DNA of 64,000 bases from Ampullaceana balthica. Its lineage: Eukaryota > Mollusca > Gastropoda > Lymnaeidae. Below are positions 41,101 to 56,100 of the stretch, one piece after another. The notes under the pieces were generated by a model. The model did no database searches. It worked only from the letters and a program-made list of their open reading frames with translations, and had not been told where the DNA came from. The position numbers and the translations under genes were made by a program. The DNA lies in NCBI GenBank assembly GCA_944989445.1, contig CALYLW010000137.1, forward strand, positions 1,122,134-1,186,133. Reading direction: 5' to 3'. Within the stretch, counting starts at the first letter, position 1. The number at the start of each line of letters is the position of its first letter.

Positions 41101-44100
41101 AATCTCAGCCAAAGAAAAGATAACAGTATTTGGATTAAAGCTTTCATATTTGAAACAAAAAGCAGAAGGCAACAAATTAGCGGGCCTTTTCAAAGTTGCC
41201 CTTGTACGTTGCAGATTGTGGAAATTTAACTTGACAACATCAAAGATATAGTTATAAGACATCTTACCAAGCTCAAAGAGCAGTTCAATGTTTACTTTCC
41301 AGTTATTGATTCGCATTATGTCAGTTGGATTGTAGATCCCTTTCGATGCGACATGTGTGTCATTGCGGTTGTACCAAATGAGCCTCAGGGGTTGGCAGAT
41401 GCACTTCTTGAACTTTAAGACAATAATGAGGCACTCCTTGAACTTTAAGACAATAATGAGGCACTCCTTGAACTTTAAGACAATAATGAGGCACTCCTTG
41501 AACTTTAAGACAATAACGAGGCACGTATTGAATTTGCAAAGAAAGCAGATCTGACACATTTTGGAGGATAAATGCTCCATAGTCTTTCATCATTGAACTT
41601 GAGTAGGCCATCAAAACGCTGTTTCCTTTTGCAACAACGTACCTTGTCAGCAAGGGCTTTCTACTCTTGTGAACATAAAAACAAAGCTGCAAAATCGATT
41701 GGACCATGAAGATAGTTTCCAACTTGCCCTGGAATCCAAGGCACCAATGTCGGTGTAATTATTCAAGTAACTTTGTATTTATCCGACTTTATCACATTAT
41801 GTCAGATTTACCATAATAGAATGGCCAGTGCCGTTAAGCCTATAACAGTGTAAGTTATAACCATTAAATTTGACTGCAAACTTTTATAATAGTATCAAAT
41901 AAATTCGCCCTCAAATATGATTCCTCCGTGTTGTTTTGGGTTAAAATATCTTCGCATTATCCTTTTCAATTTACTTTTTGGACACTTGTCAGGCTTCTAA
42001 AACTCACTAGATTCATTTTCGGCTGGGGCTTTTCCCCAGGTCCTTGTGGGGTTACAACGCTCCTTTAAACCCTGAGTCGTGTGGGCAGGACTTGCGCCTT
42101 CAGGGGTAACGTCAACATAAACTTTTCTATTTCGGGGTAATGGGCAAAAAAGTTGGATGACCCCTGGCCTAGACCAACTAAATATGAATAACACCTGGAA
42201 TAAAATATTCAATAAAATTGTACTTTCTGGTTATGAGAGAGGAAGCTATTTAGACTAATGCATACAAAGTTAATAAGGAACTAAATACATAAAATTTCAT
42301 CATATGCAAGGATAACAAATATTCTGCCACAATGACTTAACAGTCATCATGTATTTTTCCACCTTTGCATTGAGTATTAATGTTTATATAATTTTTTATA
42401 AATTTAAACTTTTATCTCATTCAATGTTGGTTTGAATGGGCCAGTACCATGTATGGTAATCAGTTTATTTCATCAATTACAGTGGAACTTCTTATAACGA
42501 GTTTAATTCGTTCCAGAGTCTTACTCGTTAAGCGAAACACTCGTTAAACAAAACAATTTTTCCCATACAAATCAATGTAAAATGTGATAATGCGTTCCAT
42601 GCTGAAAAAATACTCATTATTTAAAACTTTTTAAAAAATTTAATTAAATAAAATTACTTATGAATTTTTAAAGAGTGTAACAACCTGGAATGCAATTTAG
42701 ATTTGAAACAAAAAACGTAAATAAAAATATGAATTTATGACAAATAATTAATTCTTTTTAACTAGAAAACTGTCTAAAGACATTTGTTTGCTGATGCTTT
42801 AAAATTTGATGAAAATGTGTCGTAACCATTTCGTAGACATTATTGACACTCCCTATGAAGCATCCATCTCCTTAATTTTAATTTTGGTCTTGAGAATAGT
42901 GCAGATAGTTGATGTTGACCGATTGTATGCGCTTGATAAGCTACGCTCACTCCTTGTTTTCGAAATTCAATGATTTTACCTTTAATTTCAAAAGATATTT
43001 TTTTTCTCTCTTATGATTGTCTTCTTGAGGTTTTTTTAGGTTTTTTTTAAAAGACATTTTAGCACAGGTTATTACACATAGACAAATTACGAATACTGTC
43101 TGAATTCAAAATTTGTACAACGAATGATCACACACGAAAACAATACGCTAACATACTGAGTGCTTAACATATACTTACTAATGCATCAGGGCGGAAGTGT
43201 CGGCTTACAAATGAATTTCTAGTAAAAAGGGACTTTCCCTTTCTGCGTCACTCGTTATGAGAATTTTTCGCTCGTTAAGGGAGCAACTTTTTAAAAAAAA
43301 CATGGTGCTTGTTATGCGAAAAACTTGTTATGAAAAGTTCCACTGTATTAGTTTTCACTAAACATCTGAAATTAAGAAGCTTCTTTGAAACCTTACTGAA
43401 AAGTAACTTACCTTGAATCTGTATAACAACTGTACAATTTGAATTGAGGCCAGCATGATCTTTAGCAGTGTATGTCACATTAAGATCTTCAGAAATGAAC
43501 TGACCAGGCAGGAAGTATAGGGGGTCAGTGATGAACTCTGACAACATGCCCGAATTATCCTCGGCTGTGGGTATCTCAAAGTTAACAGCTGCATAACGTT
43601 TGACCAAAATCTCTGAGGTCATACAGTTTTTGAAAGTTGGCCTTGTTGTGTCTGCACATCAGAAAAATATGAAAACATTGTTTATCTAACTGTTATATAT
43701 TTGTTATTTTCAAAATGCACTGTTTAGGTAGAATAAACAAAATTATAATTTTATCTTTAAAAAATTAGATAAAAATAATACCCATTTAAAAGTTTTTAAT
43801 ATTTTTTTTAAGTAGATAAATTTTTTTTCCATTTTCGCTTCATTTATCATGATTGGAATGGACTGAAATGTTAAAGTGCATAATTAAATCTGTTAAGATT
43901 ATTTGATAGGAAAAGCATAGATCAAATACCAAGTAATTTTATGATACAGGAAGATTGGAGATTTGAAATGTGACACACTCACCCCGACATACTGGGGGAG
44001 CACTGCTCCATTCCAAAGATAACCCATCCTCCGTCTGCTCACACAACAAGTTTGTAGTTGGCATGGGTTCAAAACCTGGCCTTGAGCAGGTGTAAGTTGT

Positions 44101-47100
44101 CTCATTCTTGTACTGGTACCCAGTGGCTAAAGCAGTTCCATCCGGTGGGCTTCCTGGGTGAGGACAGACTCCATCTAAGGAAAGTAGTGAAAATATAAAA
44201 TCATTTTCTTTAAATATTTCCAGACATGTTACTTTTTGTAATCTACTTTCCATTTTTAAAGTCCAGACCAGTTGTTCTCTAGCAGAGGTACATTTACCAA
44301 TAGTGATACATTTAATTGATCCAGGTTTTCGTATGTTCAAAAATTTGCTGTATGTTCTTCACACATTTGAGGAACATTTGTGGACAATTAAAAGCTGTAT
44401 TCCAAAGCATCTGCTGTACGGAGAGTTGGACATTACAGCTGTGACTTAAAAACATTTGTAACAAGGAACATGAGTGAGAGTGCCATAGAAATTAGTTAAA
44501 GGGAGATCACCTCACAAACCACGAAGAACAAGACTTGCTACAGAAAGTCTATTCAACTTCAACCTGCTCTAGCCTTGATCGTAACAGCAACAAAGATGGT
44601 TGGCACTGCAGGTGCAAAAATGGCACAAAAACCTCCAAAAACAGCAAGTTTTAAGTCTTGAGTAACATAAAGCTTAGCTCAACTGAAGCACGGTTGATTC
44701 CGGACATCCTGGCTCGAAAACAACAATAAGACAACCAGCCAAACACATTCAGAACATCTTTCAAACAGGAGCTGGAGGTTTTATGAAGTATATGTCCCTG
44801 CTAGACATAGCCTCGTATGAAGTATATGTGCCTGCTAGACATAGCCTCGTATGAAGTATATGTGCCTGCTAGACATAGCCTCATATGAAGTATATGTGCC
44901 TGCTAGACATAGCCTCATATGAAGTATATGTGCATGCTAGACATAGCCTCGTATGAAGTATATGTGCCTGCTAGACATAGCCTCATATGACATATATGTG
45001 CATGCTAGACATAGCCTCGCTCTCACTGATTACTGTTTTTTACCACTAACGCTAGATATTGCATTTGACTTGAATAAAACTGAGAGAAAAAATTATAAAT
45101 ATTCTGTATTTATAAGTAATTTACACATCTCTCAAAAAAATGTCAGATTAAAGAAGATTTTTAAAAATTAAATTTAAAAAATTAAATTTAAAAAATAATA
45201 TTTATTTTACATTGGCAAAAGTAGTTGAGAATTAAATAAGGATGTGCTGCAGAGTTGGACACATTAGGTAAGTCTGGTATTTTACTCACATATGCAATCC
45301 AGTTTGCCAAAGTCCCAGAATCCAGTATGCTGACATGTTACATTGGTGCCCAGTGGTTCCCCTTTGATAAAGTAAGGGAAGGTGCACTCAAACCTAAAAT
45401 AACTTCCCACCAGAGTGGAGTCCCCATACAAGAAGAGCGCCACGCCCCCTAAGGGCAGGTATTCTTCTGGAGGTCCACAGTCAACAGGTGGGTCTGAAAC
45501 ATAACAATTTACACAATTTTAATGTAAACAAAAACCCAGTGCTAGACATGTAAAATGGGATTTAAGCTATTTAGAAGTAATGGATTCATTCATTTGCAAT
45601 ACAGATGTGAATTAAAATGACTTTTTAAAATAAAATATTGTTTTCTGTAAAAAATAAAATTTAAAAAAAAACATCTTTTAGGAATAAACATAACGTGCTT
45701 TTCTAGCTTTAACCTTAACACAAAGTACCAGTATATCTATTTTTTTTTAAATTAAAATTTTATTTAGCAATGTTTTTTTTGCGGTTATATATTTTCATCT
45801 TATGCAGCAAAATATTTTAAAATATCCTAAGTAATCATTGTCTCGGGGCACAGTAGTGCAATATAAACAACACCTTAATCCATATATGTATCAAAAAATA
45901 TTTGATTAGTTTGAAAAGTTAAATGCAGGACATGGCACATTGGAAAAACACATTTTCAGGTTTTATGAATACTGAAGTTTTTCCAACCTCCACACTCGTA
46001 TCCCTCTCCTTGCAGGTGGTAGCTGAGGACACTGGGGTCATAGACACAAGTTCTTGTTCTGATTCCAGTGATGAGTCCCTGGTATCTGCAGATAATGGTC
46101 ACATTGGTCCCCATAGTCCACATCAGAGCTTGGTGTCACCTGGTCAGGGGGATTGGACAGATTTGAAGGCCTATCAGGTGGACATCGAGCAACTGAAAAA
46201 ATTAATGGGTTTGATAAGCATGAAATTCTTTTTTCCTACTTTAATCCATGAAATAGTTAACGATATATGAACCTTATGACATCATCTCTTCCTTTTTACA
46301 CTAACTTTAATAATTTTTTTGTTTTGAAAGCTATATAGCATGGCTAGTATCCGGTTATGTTAAACACAATTTAATGTTAACCTTAAAATGTTTAAAACAA
46401 ATTTGCAAACAAAAGTTGCCCTAAAAGTATTAGCTAGACGTTGTCAATTTTAGTATTTAATTACAGGTGTACATCTTCTTCTGAATAATGTCAAATACAT
46501 GAGTATATAAATGCTTGTGTGTGTGAATCACCTGTGCATGTAGGAACTCTTGGCTCCCATGTCCCAGACACAGAACATGTTGCCGTGCTGACATTTGATA
46601 TAAAACCAAGATGACAGCCAATAGATATGGTATCGTTCACATGATAGGTTGATCGTGGATTGTTTATATAGCCATTGGCTATAAAATTTACTTGAGGGCA
46701 GACATTTACTGGAACAAAAAAAATTAAATAAACCATCAATGGCCTTTCACAACTCCAGTTTACAGCGAGGTAGGTAAAGTCACAAGTTGTTCACAGTTAT
46801 CACAATTCGTGATATTCTCTCAGTGACAAAATCATATATGTTGGAAATAATTTGATTTATACGATTCTTTTTTAAAAATCTAATGTTAAAACACCAGAAA
46901 ATGTGCTTTACCTAGACCAATTTAATCTATATATATAAAAATCAAAGTATATCTGTGTGTGTGTGTGCATGTCCTTTATAGCTGACTAAACCATTCATCC
47001 GATCGTCATGAAATTTTTGGAGACTGTTGAGTACCTACCTGGGATGGTAACTGGCAACTTTGTTTTCTAAATTTGACACTCATGGGGCACCGGGGGCCCA

Positions 47101-50100
47101 TAATGTAATTTTTTGCTTATATGAGCTATATAAAAATTAGTTTAAGCGCTAGCTACTGTGTAAATTGTTGGATCTTAACCAAACTTTGTATATGAAAACT
47201 TGATAGCCAATATTAAAATACTATAGGGCACTGAACTGCAAATAGTCTTTCCTTTGGGGCTGGGGGCCCAAAAATTCACATTTCTTAAACGTTTAAGATT
47301 TTATTCACCATTCAGTCATTAACAATCTTGACAAATAATGACACATGTATCCATTATTATACAAATTGAAATGAACAGGGGTTTTTAACTTTATATCTTG
47401 CACTGAATGGGCCCCTGGGGCCCTTAATGTCTTTTTTTGCTTATATAAGATTTATAAAAATTAGTTTATGCGTTAGTTACTGAGTAAATGAATGGATCTA
47501 AACCAAAATTTAAATACAAAAACTTGGTAGCCCATATTAAAATACTATAGGGCACATAACTTCAAATGTCCATTCCTTCGGGGCCGGGGGCCCCCAATGT
47601 CTTTTCTTCGTATATGTTTAATGTATTTTCCCCCATTCAATTTTTCACGATCTTGAGGAATATATCTATGAGGAAACTTAATTAAATGAAAAGGTTTTTG
47701 AAATTTACATCGATCACCAAATGGACCCAGGGGCCCTAAATGTCTTTTTTTTTCTTATATCTATCTATATATATAAAAATCAACGTATGTCTGTGTGTGT
47801 GTGTGTGTGCATGTCCTTTATAGCTGACTAAACCATTCACCCGATCGTCATGAAACTTTTCGAGACTGTTGAGTATGCTCCCGGGATGGTAACTGGCTAC
47901 TTTTTTTTCTTCAAAATTTAACACTCATGGGGCACCGGGGGGCCATAATGTCATATTTTGCTTATACGAGCTATATAAAAATTAGTTTAAGCGTTGTCTA
48001 CTGAGTAAATGAATAGATCTTAACCAAACTTTGTATACAAAAACTTGGTAGCCCATATTATAATACTATATGGGCAATTGACTCCTAATGGCTACTCCTT
48101 CGGGGCTGGGGGCCCAAAATACCTTTTTACTTAAACTTTTAAGATTTTATTCCTCAATTCAATTATTTAAAAAACTTGACAAATAATGGTAAATGTATCC
48201 ACTATTATCCACATTGAAATGAACAGGTTTCTGAACTTCATATCTTGCCCTGAATGGGCCCCCGGGGCCCTTAATTTCGTTTTTTGTTTATATGAGCTTT
48301 ATAAATATTAGTTTATGCGTTAGCTACTTAGTAAATGAATAGATCTTCACCAAACTTTGTATACAAAAACTTGGTAGCCCATATTAAAATACTATAGGGC
48401 ACTGAACTTCTAATGTCGATATCTTCGGGGCCGGGGGCCCCAAATGTCTTTTTTTCGTATATGTTTAAGATATTTTTCCTATTCAATTTTTAAAGATCTT
48501 GAGAAATATATCCACAATAAAATCTGAATTAAAATGAACAGGATTTTGAAGTTGACCTCTTGCATGGGCCGGGGGCCCCTTAATGTCATTTTCCCCCTAT
48601 ATTCGCTATATAAAAAGTAGTTTAAGTGTTAGATAATATGAAAATAACTGGATTTTGACCAAACTTAGTATATAAAAACTTAAGAGCCTATATTACTATA
48701 GTGCACTGAACTCCTAATGTCCATTCCCTCGGAGCTGGGGGCCCCAAATGTCTTTTTACTGACCTTTAATAATTGTATTCCCTATTCAATTTTACACGAT
48801 ATTAAGGAATATAGCTTGAGTACAATGGCAATAAAAAAACTATATTATCACTCATTTTGGGGCAGGGGCCCTTGATATCGTTCCTTCTTTTGTACGCTAT
48901 TTAATTATTAATTTATTTATCCGTTTGCTAGGAAACTTGGAATTTTTTCCAACTCTTCCGCTGAGGTTTCTGCATAATTGTTTTTAAACATAACACTCAT
49001 TGGTTTCTTTAAATTTATTCATTTTTACTGAGATCGTTGCAACGATTAAATAAAGTTAAACTTAAAATATATCTCATTTCAATTATCATCATTCAATTTT
49101 TTTGGATAGGTTACCTATATAAGGGAAACTTTTGCTTGATTTGGGACAAACACAGTTAACTATACTGAACTTTGTTCCATTACACCAAGCAAGTCTATCA
49201 TTCACTTTTAACTTATGGTAAGGTAAAGTTTTTTTTTAAGTATTGACTTACAAACACATGTGTGGTTGATATAGTAGATATCACCCACCCTAAGTCCAGT
49301 CTCTCCATCAGGGATAGTGTAGTTATTCAAACCGTTATAAGTGTAAAGTGAAAATCCTGACTGACAGGAACAACTGTAACTTCCTGGTAAGTTGTTACAG
49401 ATTTGGCTGCAATGGTCTGTGTCTTCCTGGCATTCATCAATATCTGAGGAATTGAAAATATCCAAGACATGCAACTTCATTCCGTTTTCTTTTTTAAAAC
49501 TTTGATTATCAATGAGATGTTTTATTACATTCCATGTCTCCTGTAAGTACTTTTACATTTTTTCCTGAAGACATGATCACCTTAAAATATCCAGTATGAA
49601 AAACTGCTTATTTATGGTTAAAATATAAGAAATGATATCTTTATCCCCATCAAGCTGTAGTTCTCTTATCTTATTATCTCTACAAACGCTTCTTCTATGC
49701 AGAAGATATTTGCGTCCACAGACCATGGCGGATGATCTGTTGGCAAGTGATGCAGCATTCACAGGTCATGACTATGAGGGTTCCATGCATTACCCAGCCG
49801 CCTTTATTTCCCTAACTAGTTTTAGGTACCCATTTGGAGCTCGGTGACTGAGGGACGCCCTGAGCCTGAACAAATCCTTGCCTTCACATGGATTTCGAAC
49901 GTGTGACCATCGGTTATGCCAGTCGAGCGCGCTGCCACTCGACCACAGAAAAAAACGAGTAGATATGAGAGTCTGAGTATGGAGAGATTTATGAGGTAAT
50001 CAGTGTAGAGATAGGACATCATTATTCATGATTCTGATACAATGCCCTTCAAAGTGATCAAGAATTTATGCAGAAATGTTTTAGCTCTGAGTTCAGAGGT

Positions 50101-53100
50101 AGGAGATACAAAAGTGCTTACAACTTACTAAGAACTAAGAGTGACATGGGTTCAAGAAAATACTTTAAGTCTTACCTTGGCATAAGTTTCCTTGCGTTCT
50201 GTAACCACTTTTACACTGACATTCATAACCACCAATAGTAGGGGAGCAAATCTGGTCAACACTGCATGGTCTATCAAGACAAAAGTTGTATGCTGAAATA
50301 AACCAACCACAAATCTGGTCAACACTGCATGGTGTATCAAGACAAAAGTTGTATGCTGAAATAAATCAACCACAAATCTGGTCAACACTGCATGCTGTAT
50401 CAAGACAAAAGTTGTATGCTGAAATAAACCAACCACAAAAAATAAGTGACTTTATTGTGATCACATCCATCACAGCCCTGCTTGGAACTGTGCAAATTAA
50501 AAAGTCATTCATTGGGTTAGGCTCAGGGGTGGATTAAGACCGCATGAGGCCCCTGGCTGCAATTCAAACTGGGGCCCTATCCAGCCAGCGTTCCCTTTAA
50601 ATAAAATGATTGCCAGCAGCTAATATAAGACTGTAACTTGTAAATAAATAGTGCATTGGTTCCTTGCTCATTCTTTGTCTGTACTATGGGATTGGCCTTC
50701 CCAGCCAAAAAGATTATTCATGAAAAAACCGAATACGAAGAAATAACTGTTTGCCGGTATACTAAAATTGAGTGTAAAAAGACAATTTTATTTAAAAAAA
50801 AATGAAAAAAAAATTATTCCCACGCGGGAATCGATCCGTGACCGCTTGCACCGCAAGCCAACTTTCTTCCACTAGACCACACAAGCTTGACGAAAAATGT
50901 AAATTAAAAAAATATAAACATCATTCTTTAATATTTTCTCTAATTGAGCCTATAAAATCAGGTTTTTATCAAATCGGGTCCAAATAGCGATCAGATTAAT
51001 AGATAAGATTTTATAATTTATTTAATTTATGATATTTTCAGGAATTCATGCAAACATTTGTACAATGTAATCTAATTTTATGAAACAAAAATAAATGAAT
51101 ACTACAAACGCAACTATAATTTCTTGTCAGTGATCATTTATGTGAAATGAAAGCTAATGTGTCTTTTGATTTTGAATATATTTATTTTACAACTGAACTT
51201 TTGATGATATTTGAATAAGAAAAGTCTAGTAAAAAAATTATTAGTCATCATTACCTTGACATGTAGGCAAAGTACCAAATGACAAGTCATGCTGACATGT
51301 CAATATCATAGAGGAACTATTAGATCCATTAATCCTGTAGCCACTGTTACATTGTATAGTAACAATCTCTCCAAAGTACACGGTAGTTGCATTGGTTTTC
51401 AGAGTGGCGTCGCTGATGGTTGGCACAAGACATAATCGCCCTGGAAAAAAATTATTTTGTAGCTCCATCATGGAATATCTGTGGCTTCTCTTATAGACAG
51501 CATTATTATGTGAAGCTATAAAATTAAGATCTCTGCTGACAAATTATACCACATGAGCATATTTCATAGGAATATGAAAACTGTAATCTTGATCTTTCTC
51601 TGGTTGGATTTTAAAGACTAATCATTATACAAAGAAAAAATATAATAAATAAATAACAACAAAACTCCATGTGGATATTTTTCCAGACATCCATTATATT
51701 TAAAATTACTTTGGCAGGTTGGAAGTTGGCCGCTCCATGTGCCGTTCTGCTGGCAAATCAAAGTAGGAGAGCCCGTCAACTTGTAGCCTTGTTTACAGGT
51801 AAAATTGTAGATGCTCCCTACGGATGTACCATTATTTAAAACCAGGCTCCAGGTGATGTTAGATGACTGGAAGTTGATTTGTGGACAACTTGAAAGTGCT
51901 GAGAATATACATTTCTTGTTTAATTTAAATAGCAGGCATTTTTTTGCTTTTGGAGGTCTATTCCATGTTAGGAATCTTCTTCAAAAAATACAACTTAGTT
52001 CCTTCTCCCAAATATTTTTTTAAGATGTGCATCACTATTTGTAAAAAAAAATCTTATGAAAGCCTCACGGCAAAAAAAATGGATTAATTTTTATATGAGA
52101 TTATTTAAGTTATCACAGTCGAGATTATAAGATTATCTCAAGTGTGTGAGTCAAAAATGTATTGAAAATATTTGATTTTTGACTTATCAGAAAATATTAA
52201 TTTTTTTTTAAAAGTCTAACATACCATTACATGAAGGCGGGGTACTCCAGTTTCCAGTAGATAGGCAACTCACATTACTGTCCCTTGACAGTTTGTATCC
52301 ATTGAAACATGTGTAGGTTAACAGGGATCCAAAGTTTATCCCTGTGCTTGTCTGCACAAATCCGTTGTTTATAACTGGAGCTGCACCGCATAACTTTGCT
52401 GACATAGAAAAAAAAATCAAATATACATGTATTTATGTTTCTTTGGACAAGTTACTCTTAAGTAGAGTATAAATATTTGCTTAAATAAAATGTTCTAGCA
52501 AAACACAAAGTCTTTTCTAAAAACTTTTGTTCAATTTTAATAAATTCATTCCTATGTTTAAAAAAAATTGTATGCAATCTTAAAATCCAATCCCAAAACT
52601 TACGTATGCAGTTAGGTGTCCTCTGAACATTCCAAACCCCACCCAGTCGACACTCCATGGATACCCTTGTCTTACTTTGCCAGCCTGATGTAACATTTTC
52701 ATAGAATTCCTCACTGTCAAACACAAAACCTGAGCTGCATGTGACATTCAGTACAGTCCCCAGGGTGAAATTGCTAGCTGAAGGCTCAACAGTTGTGTTG
52801 GAGTTAAACATTGGCTTTGGACAGTCTGCAGGGAAATAACACATTGAAGAATTGGTTTTTCTTTTAAAGTTACATTCCGGTAATTGTTGTTTTATAAATT
52901 TGTTAAAAACATAATTTTGTTAATAACCTTATAACATCCCAAGCTTTTTTAAACATTGAAAATATTAAATATATCTATGGTAAGTTGTAAAAGATAAGAA
53001 AATATGATTTGTATGTCACAAACAATTAAACCATTGTAGTATGTGTTAAGTTAATGACAAGACATTTTGATAGATGCTTAGGTTCCCGCATTATGAAATT

Positions 53101-56100
53101 CTAGATGAATGACAAAAAGCAATGACAGATATGTTCTCAAATTTAGTCTCAAATTTAGTCTCAAATTTACTATCACACTCTTAAAATAAAAATCAAACTA
53201 AAATGCTAAACTTACTAGTAATATTAAATGAATTTTTTAAAAAGAAATTGCTCTTACTTATAGAAAACACAGCATAAAATCCTCTAGCATTTAAAATTGC
53301 ACTTGTCTGGAACTGCAGTAATAATCGGCCATCAAGCACAGTTATATCTGATGGCTTTGTTAATGAAAAACCTTTGTCAGGGAGTAGTGCTGGACTCTGG
53401 GAATCTAAACCACCATAAATCTAAATTGAAAATATTATTACATTTTTTATTTACAGTAAGTAGTTCACCTTTTCAAAGATTGGTCTACATATTACACATT
53501 GATAACAATTCATAATTTCCTCTCAACTTTTCATCTCAAAACATTTTCAAATAGCCTTATTTTTACTGCATTTTATAAATTTTATCAATTGTTCATATCA
53601 GTTTTGGAACATTTTAAAATTATTTTCTTAAAGCAAATAAGCTAATATTAAAAATATATATCTCTGAGTATATACTTCTACTGTAAAACAATGATTCTGT
53701 TTCTGAATAAAAAAATAATGCATAAGTAGAGCTGCCATTTCAAAATGGTCACTTAGGAGTCAATACTTTTCTCACATAACTATAATTTCAATGACAACAA
53801 TGTCAGGAAGAAACTTTAAAAAAAAATTGAGCTAAAAATGCTGGCTCACTTTTTACCCAAAAGAAAGCATGCATCAATAATTTACTGTCAAGTTATTTTT
53901 TTACTTCTTACCTGTACAAAATCTGAAGGATGAATATTAAAGTCAATAAACTTCAAGGTGATTGGTTTTGGTAATGCAGTTTTGATTTGCCATCTGCAGT
54001 TCTGGAAGTCAGCGTAATTTATGTAAGGATACCCAGGAGACATAATTTCTCCACTGTCTTCTTCTAACGTAATAGAACATCCTACAATAGCAAAATAGTA
54101 ATAAAATTAAACATCAGGATTTATGGGGTAGGGCAAGATGTGGGCAAGATGCACCCTGTACAAAATAAGGAAATGATAGATATAAATGCCCAATGGTGGG
54201 AAGTTTCAATACGTTTTTGGATTATTGTATCCCCAGCACTGATCCTAATTATTGCTATATCTGACCAACCTTATAATGATTTTTATTGATATTTAAGACT
54301 AAGGGTAAAAAATTATTGCTTATCTGCACTAGACAAATTGCTCCCTGGGAATATAGTTCACACAAAATTATTTCACAATATCCAGTTACTTTTAAGCTTA
54401 AATGATTTGTATATCCACATAGGGTTTTTTGGGGCTGCAATTCATTACAGATTACTTGGAAAAAATCTGCACCCAACCCTTAATGGGGCCACATGCGGCT
54501 TTAGAGCCATGAGCTGCCTACCTCTGGGGTAAGGGACCATAATTTACATGAGAATAAATTGTATTACATGTAGTATATTATTTAAGTAAGCCTGTTTTAT
54601 AAATTGATTATAAGGGTAAAATGAGATCACACTCGATGTGTTAAAGATTATTTATATGTTTACAAACCTGTTTTGTATTGAAGGCTAAAACCTTTGTTTG
54701 ATTTCTTTACCATCTGGGTTGTTTTGAAGAATAAATACATGTTTGGAGTTGTAGAAAAGATGTGTCGTCTCAATGTTGATGTCGTGGAATTCAGCTGTGC
54801 AACAAGAGAACCTTTGGCATCTACTCCACTACGAATATTTATGTAATCTCCTTCAGCTAAATCTAGATCTAGTATCTTTAAAAGATTATAAAAATTAATT
54901 GAAATGTTAGAAAAGTATTAAAATGTAATTAATTTCTATTTTTTCCAAGTTTAATTTAAAATATGTATGGGGATATGCATGAAAAAATTTTTTTAGAGCT
55001 TAAAAATCAATTTAAGACCTTTCAGAAATGTTTATTAAATGGTAAAAAATTAAATATTAAAGTTAAGAAAAGTTCTTATTTGATCCAGTCCAGTTATAGT
55101 GGAATTTATTTAAAATGTAAGTTTGTGTGAAAAATAATTTGAGGTCACATTTTTATTTTACTTTTTTAAATAATGTTTTGCATTCCAAATATATCTTGCC
55201 ATAACCATCAAATATAGTTTTAAATTACAGATAAAACCCTACCAGGTCTGAAATCGTAACTTTTAAAAAATTGGATAATACATCAATATACAATATGTAT
55301 TAAGATATTACTCACCTTAATAACAATAAGCTGCCTACTCTGCTGTGTAGAAATAATATAAATGCTTTCCTGATTTGGAAGGTAAGGATTAGGGTATCTA
55401 AAGGAACTCAAATTCTTGAAAGATGTGTCAGAATTTAACATTTCCCCATAATCAGAGTACTGAGATTGCACTGAAAGAAAGAAATGTTAATAATAATAAA
55501 CAAGAGGCTCCTCGTAACCTATTTTCTTTTTGATGTCTACTTAGACTACACATGGCAGCTAAGATTTACATTTTTATTTACTTCTTGTTGTTTATGCTGT
55601 TTGATAAGGAACTCTTCTTGGAAATGCATTAATTCTTTCTTTCTTTTTTTTCTGGTATCTATTTCAGGCTTACCTATCCCTGTTTAATAACTTCCTTTCA
55701 ACCTAGCCTGATTTCAGTCCCTCCCCTCCAGTCTTATCCATGTAAATGGGACACTTTAAACTAGTATATCCTGTGTCTCCTTAAAACATACACACACATT
55801 CCTATAAAATGTTAAATAAACTTCCTCCTTTTTCCTATATCCTGTGTCCTTTTTTGAATTTTCCTTTCTTTTTATTTTACATACATATTTTATTATATAA
55901 TATGTTTTAAGAATTTAAATATTACTTATGTAAGTATGTAGTTTTATGTTATTGTACTGATGAAGTCTTTAGCCAAAACGTCTACTGTTGTGTTAGTTTA
56001 AAAATAAAGCTAAAATTTATTGTTTTCATTGCACAATTTGTTTGTGTATAAAAAGCTTTATCGCAGTCCCATTCTATATAATAAATAAAGCTCCAAATAT

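Noticed and set aside
41074..41722. Minus-strand frames of 168 and 120 codons
   Set aside because: They lie inside the hAT element, include its 30-bp repeat, and show no recognisable transposase motif.
45923..46270. 115-codon plus-strand open frame
   Set aside because: It is the antisense of the Sushi 6 exon and its flanks; no domain signature and low-quality composition.
54709..54710. Alternative donor GTAAAG for CUB 2 exon 2
   Set aside because: It would end in phase 0 and cut off the GFS.QY strand, putting CUB 3 out of frame.
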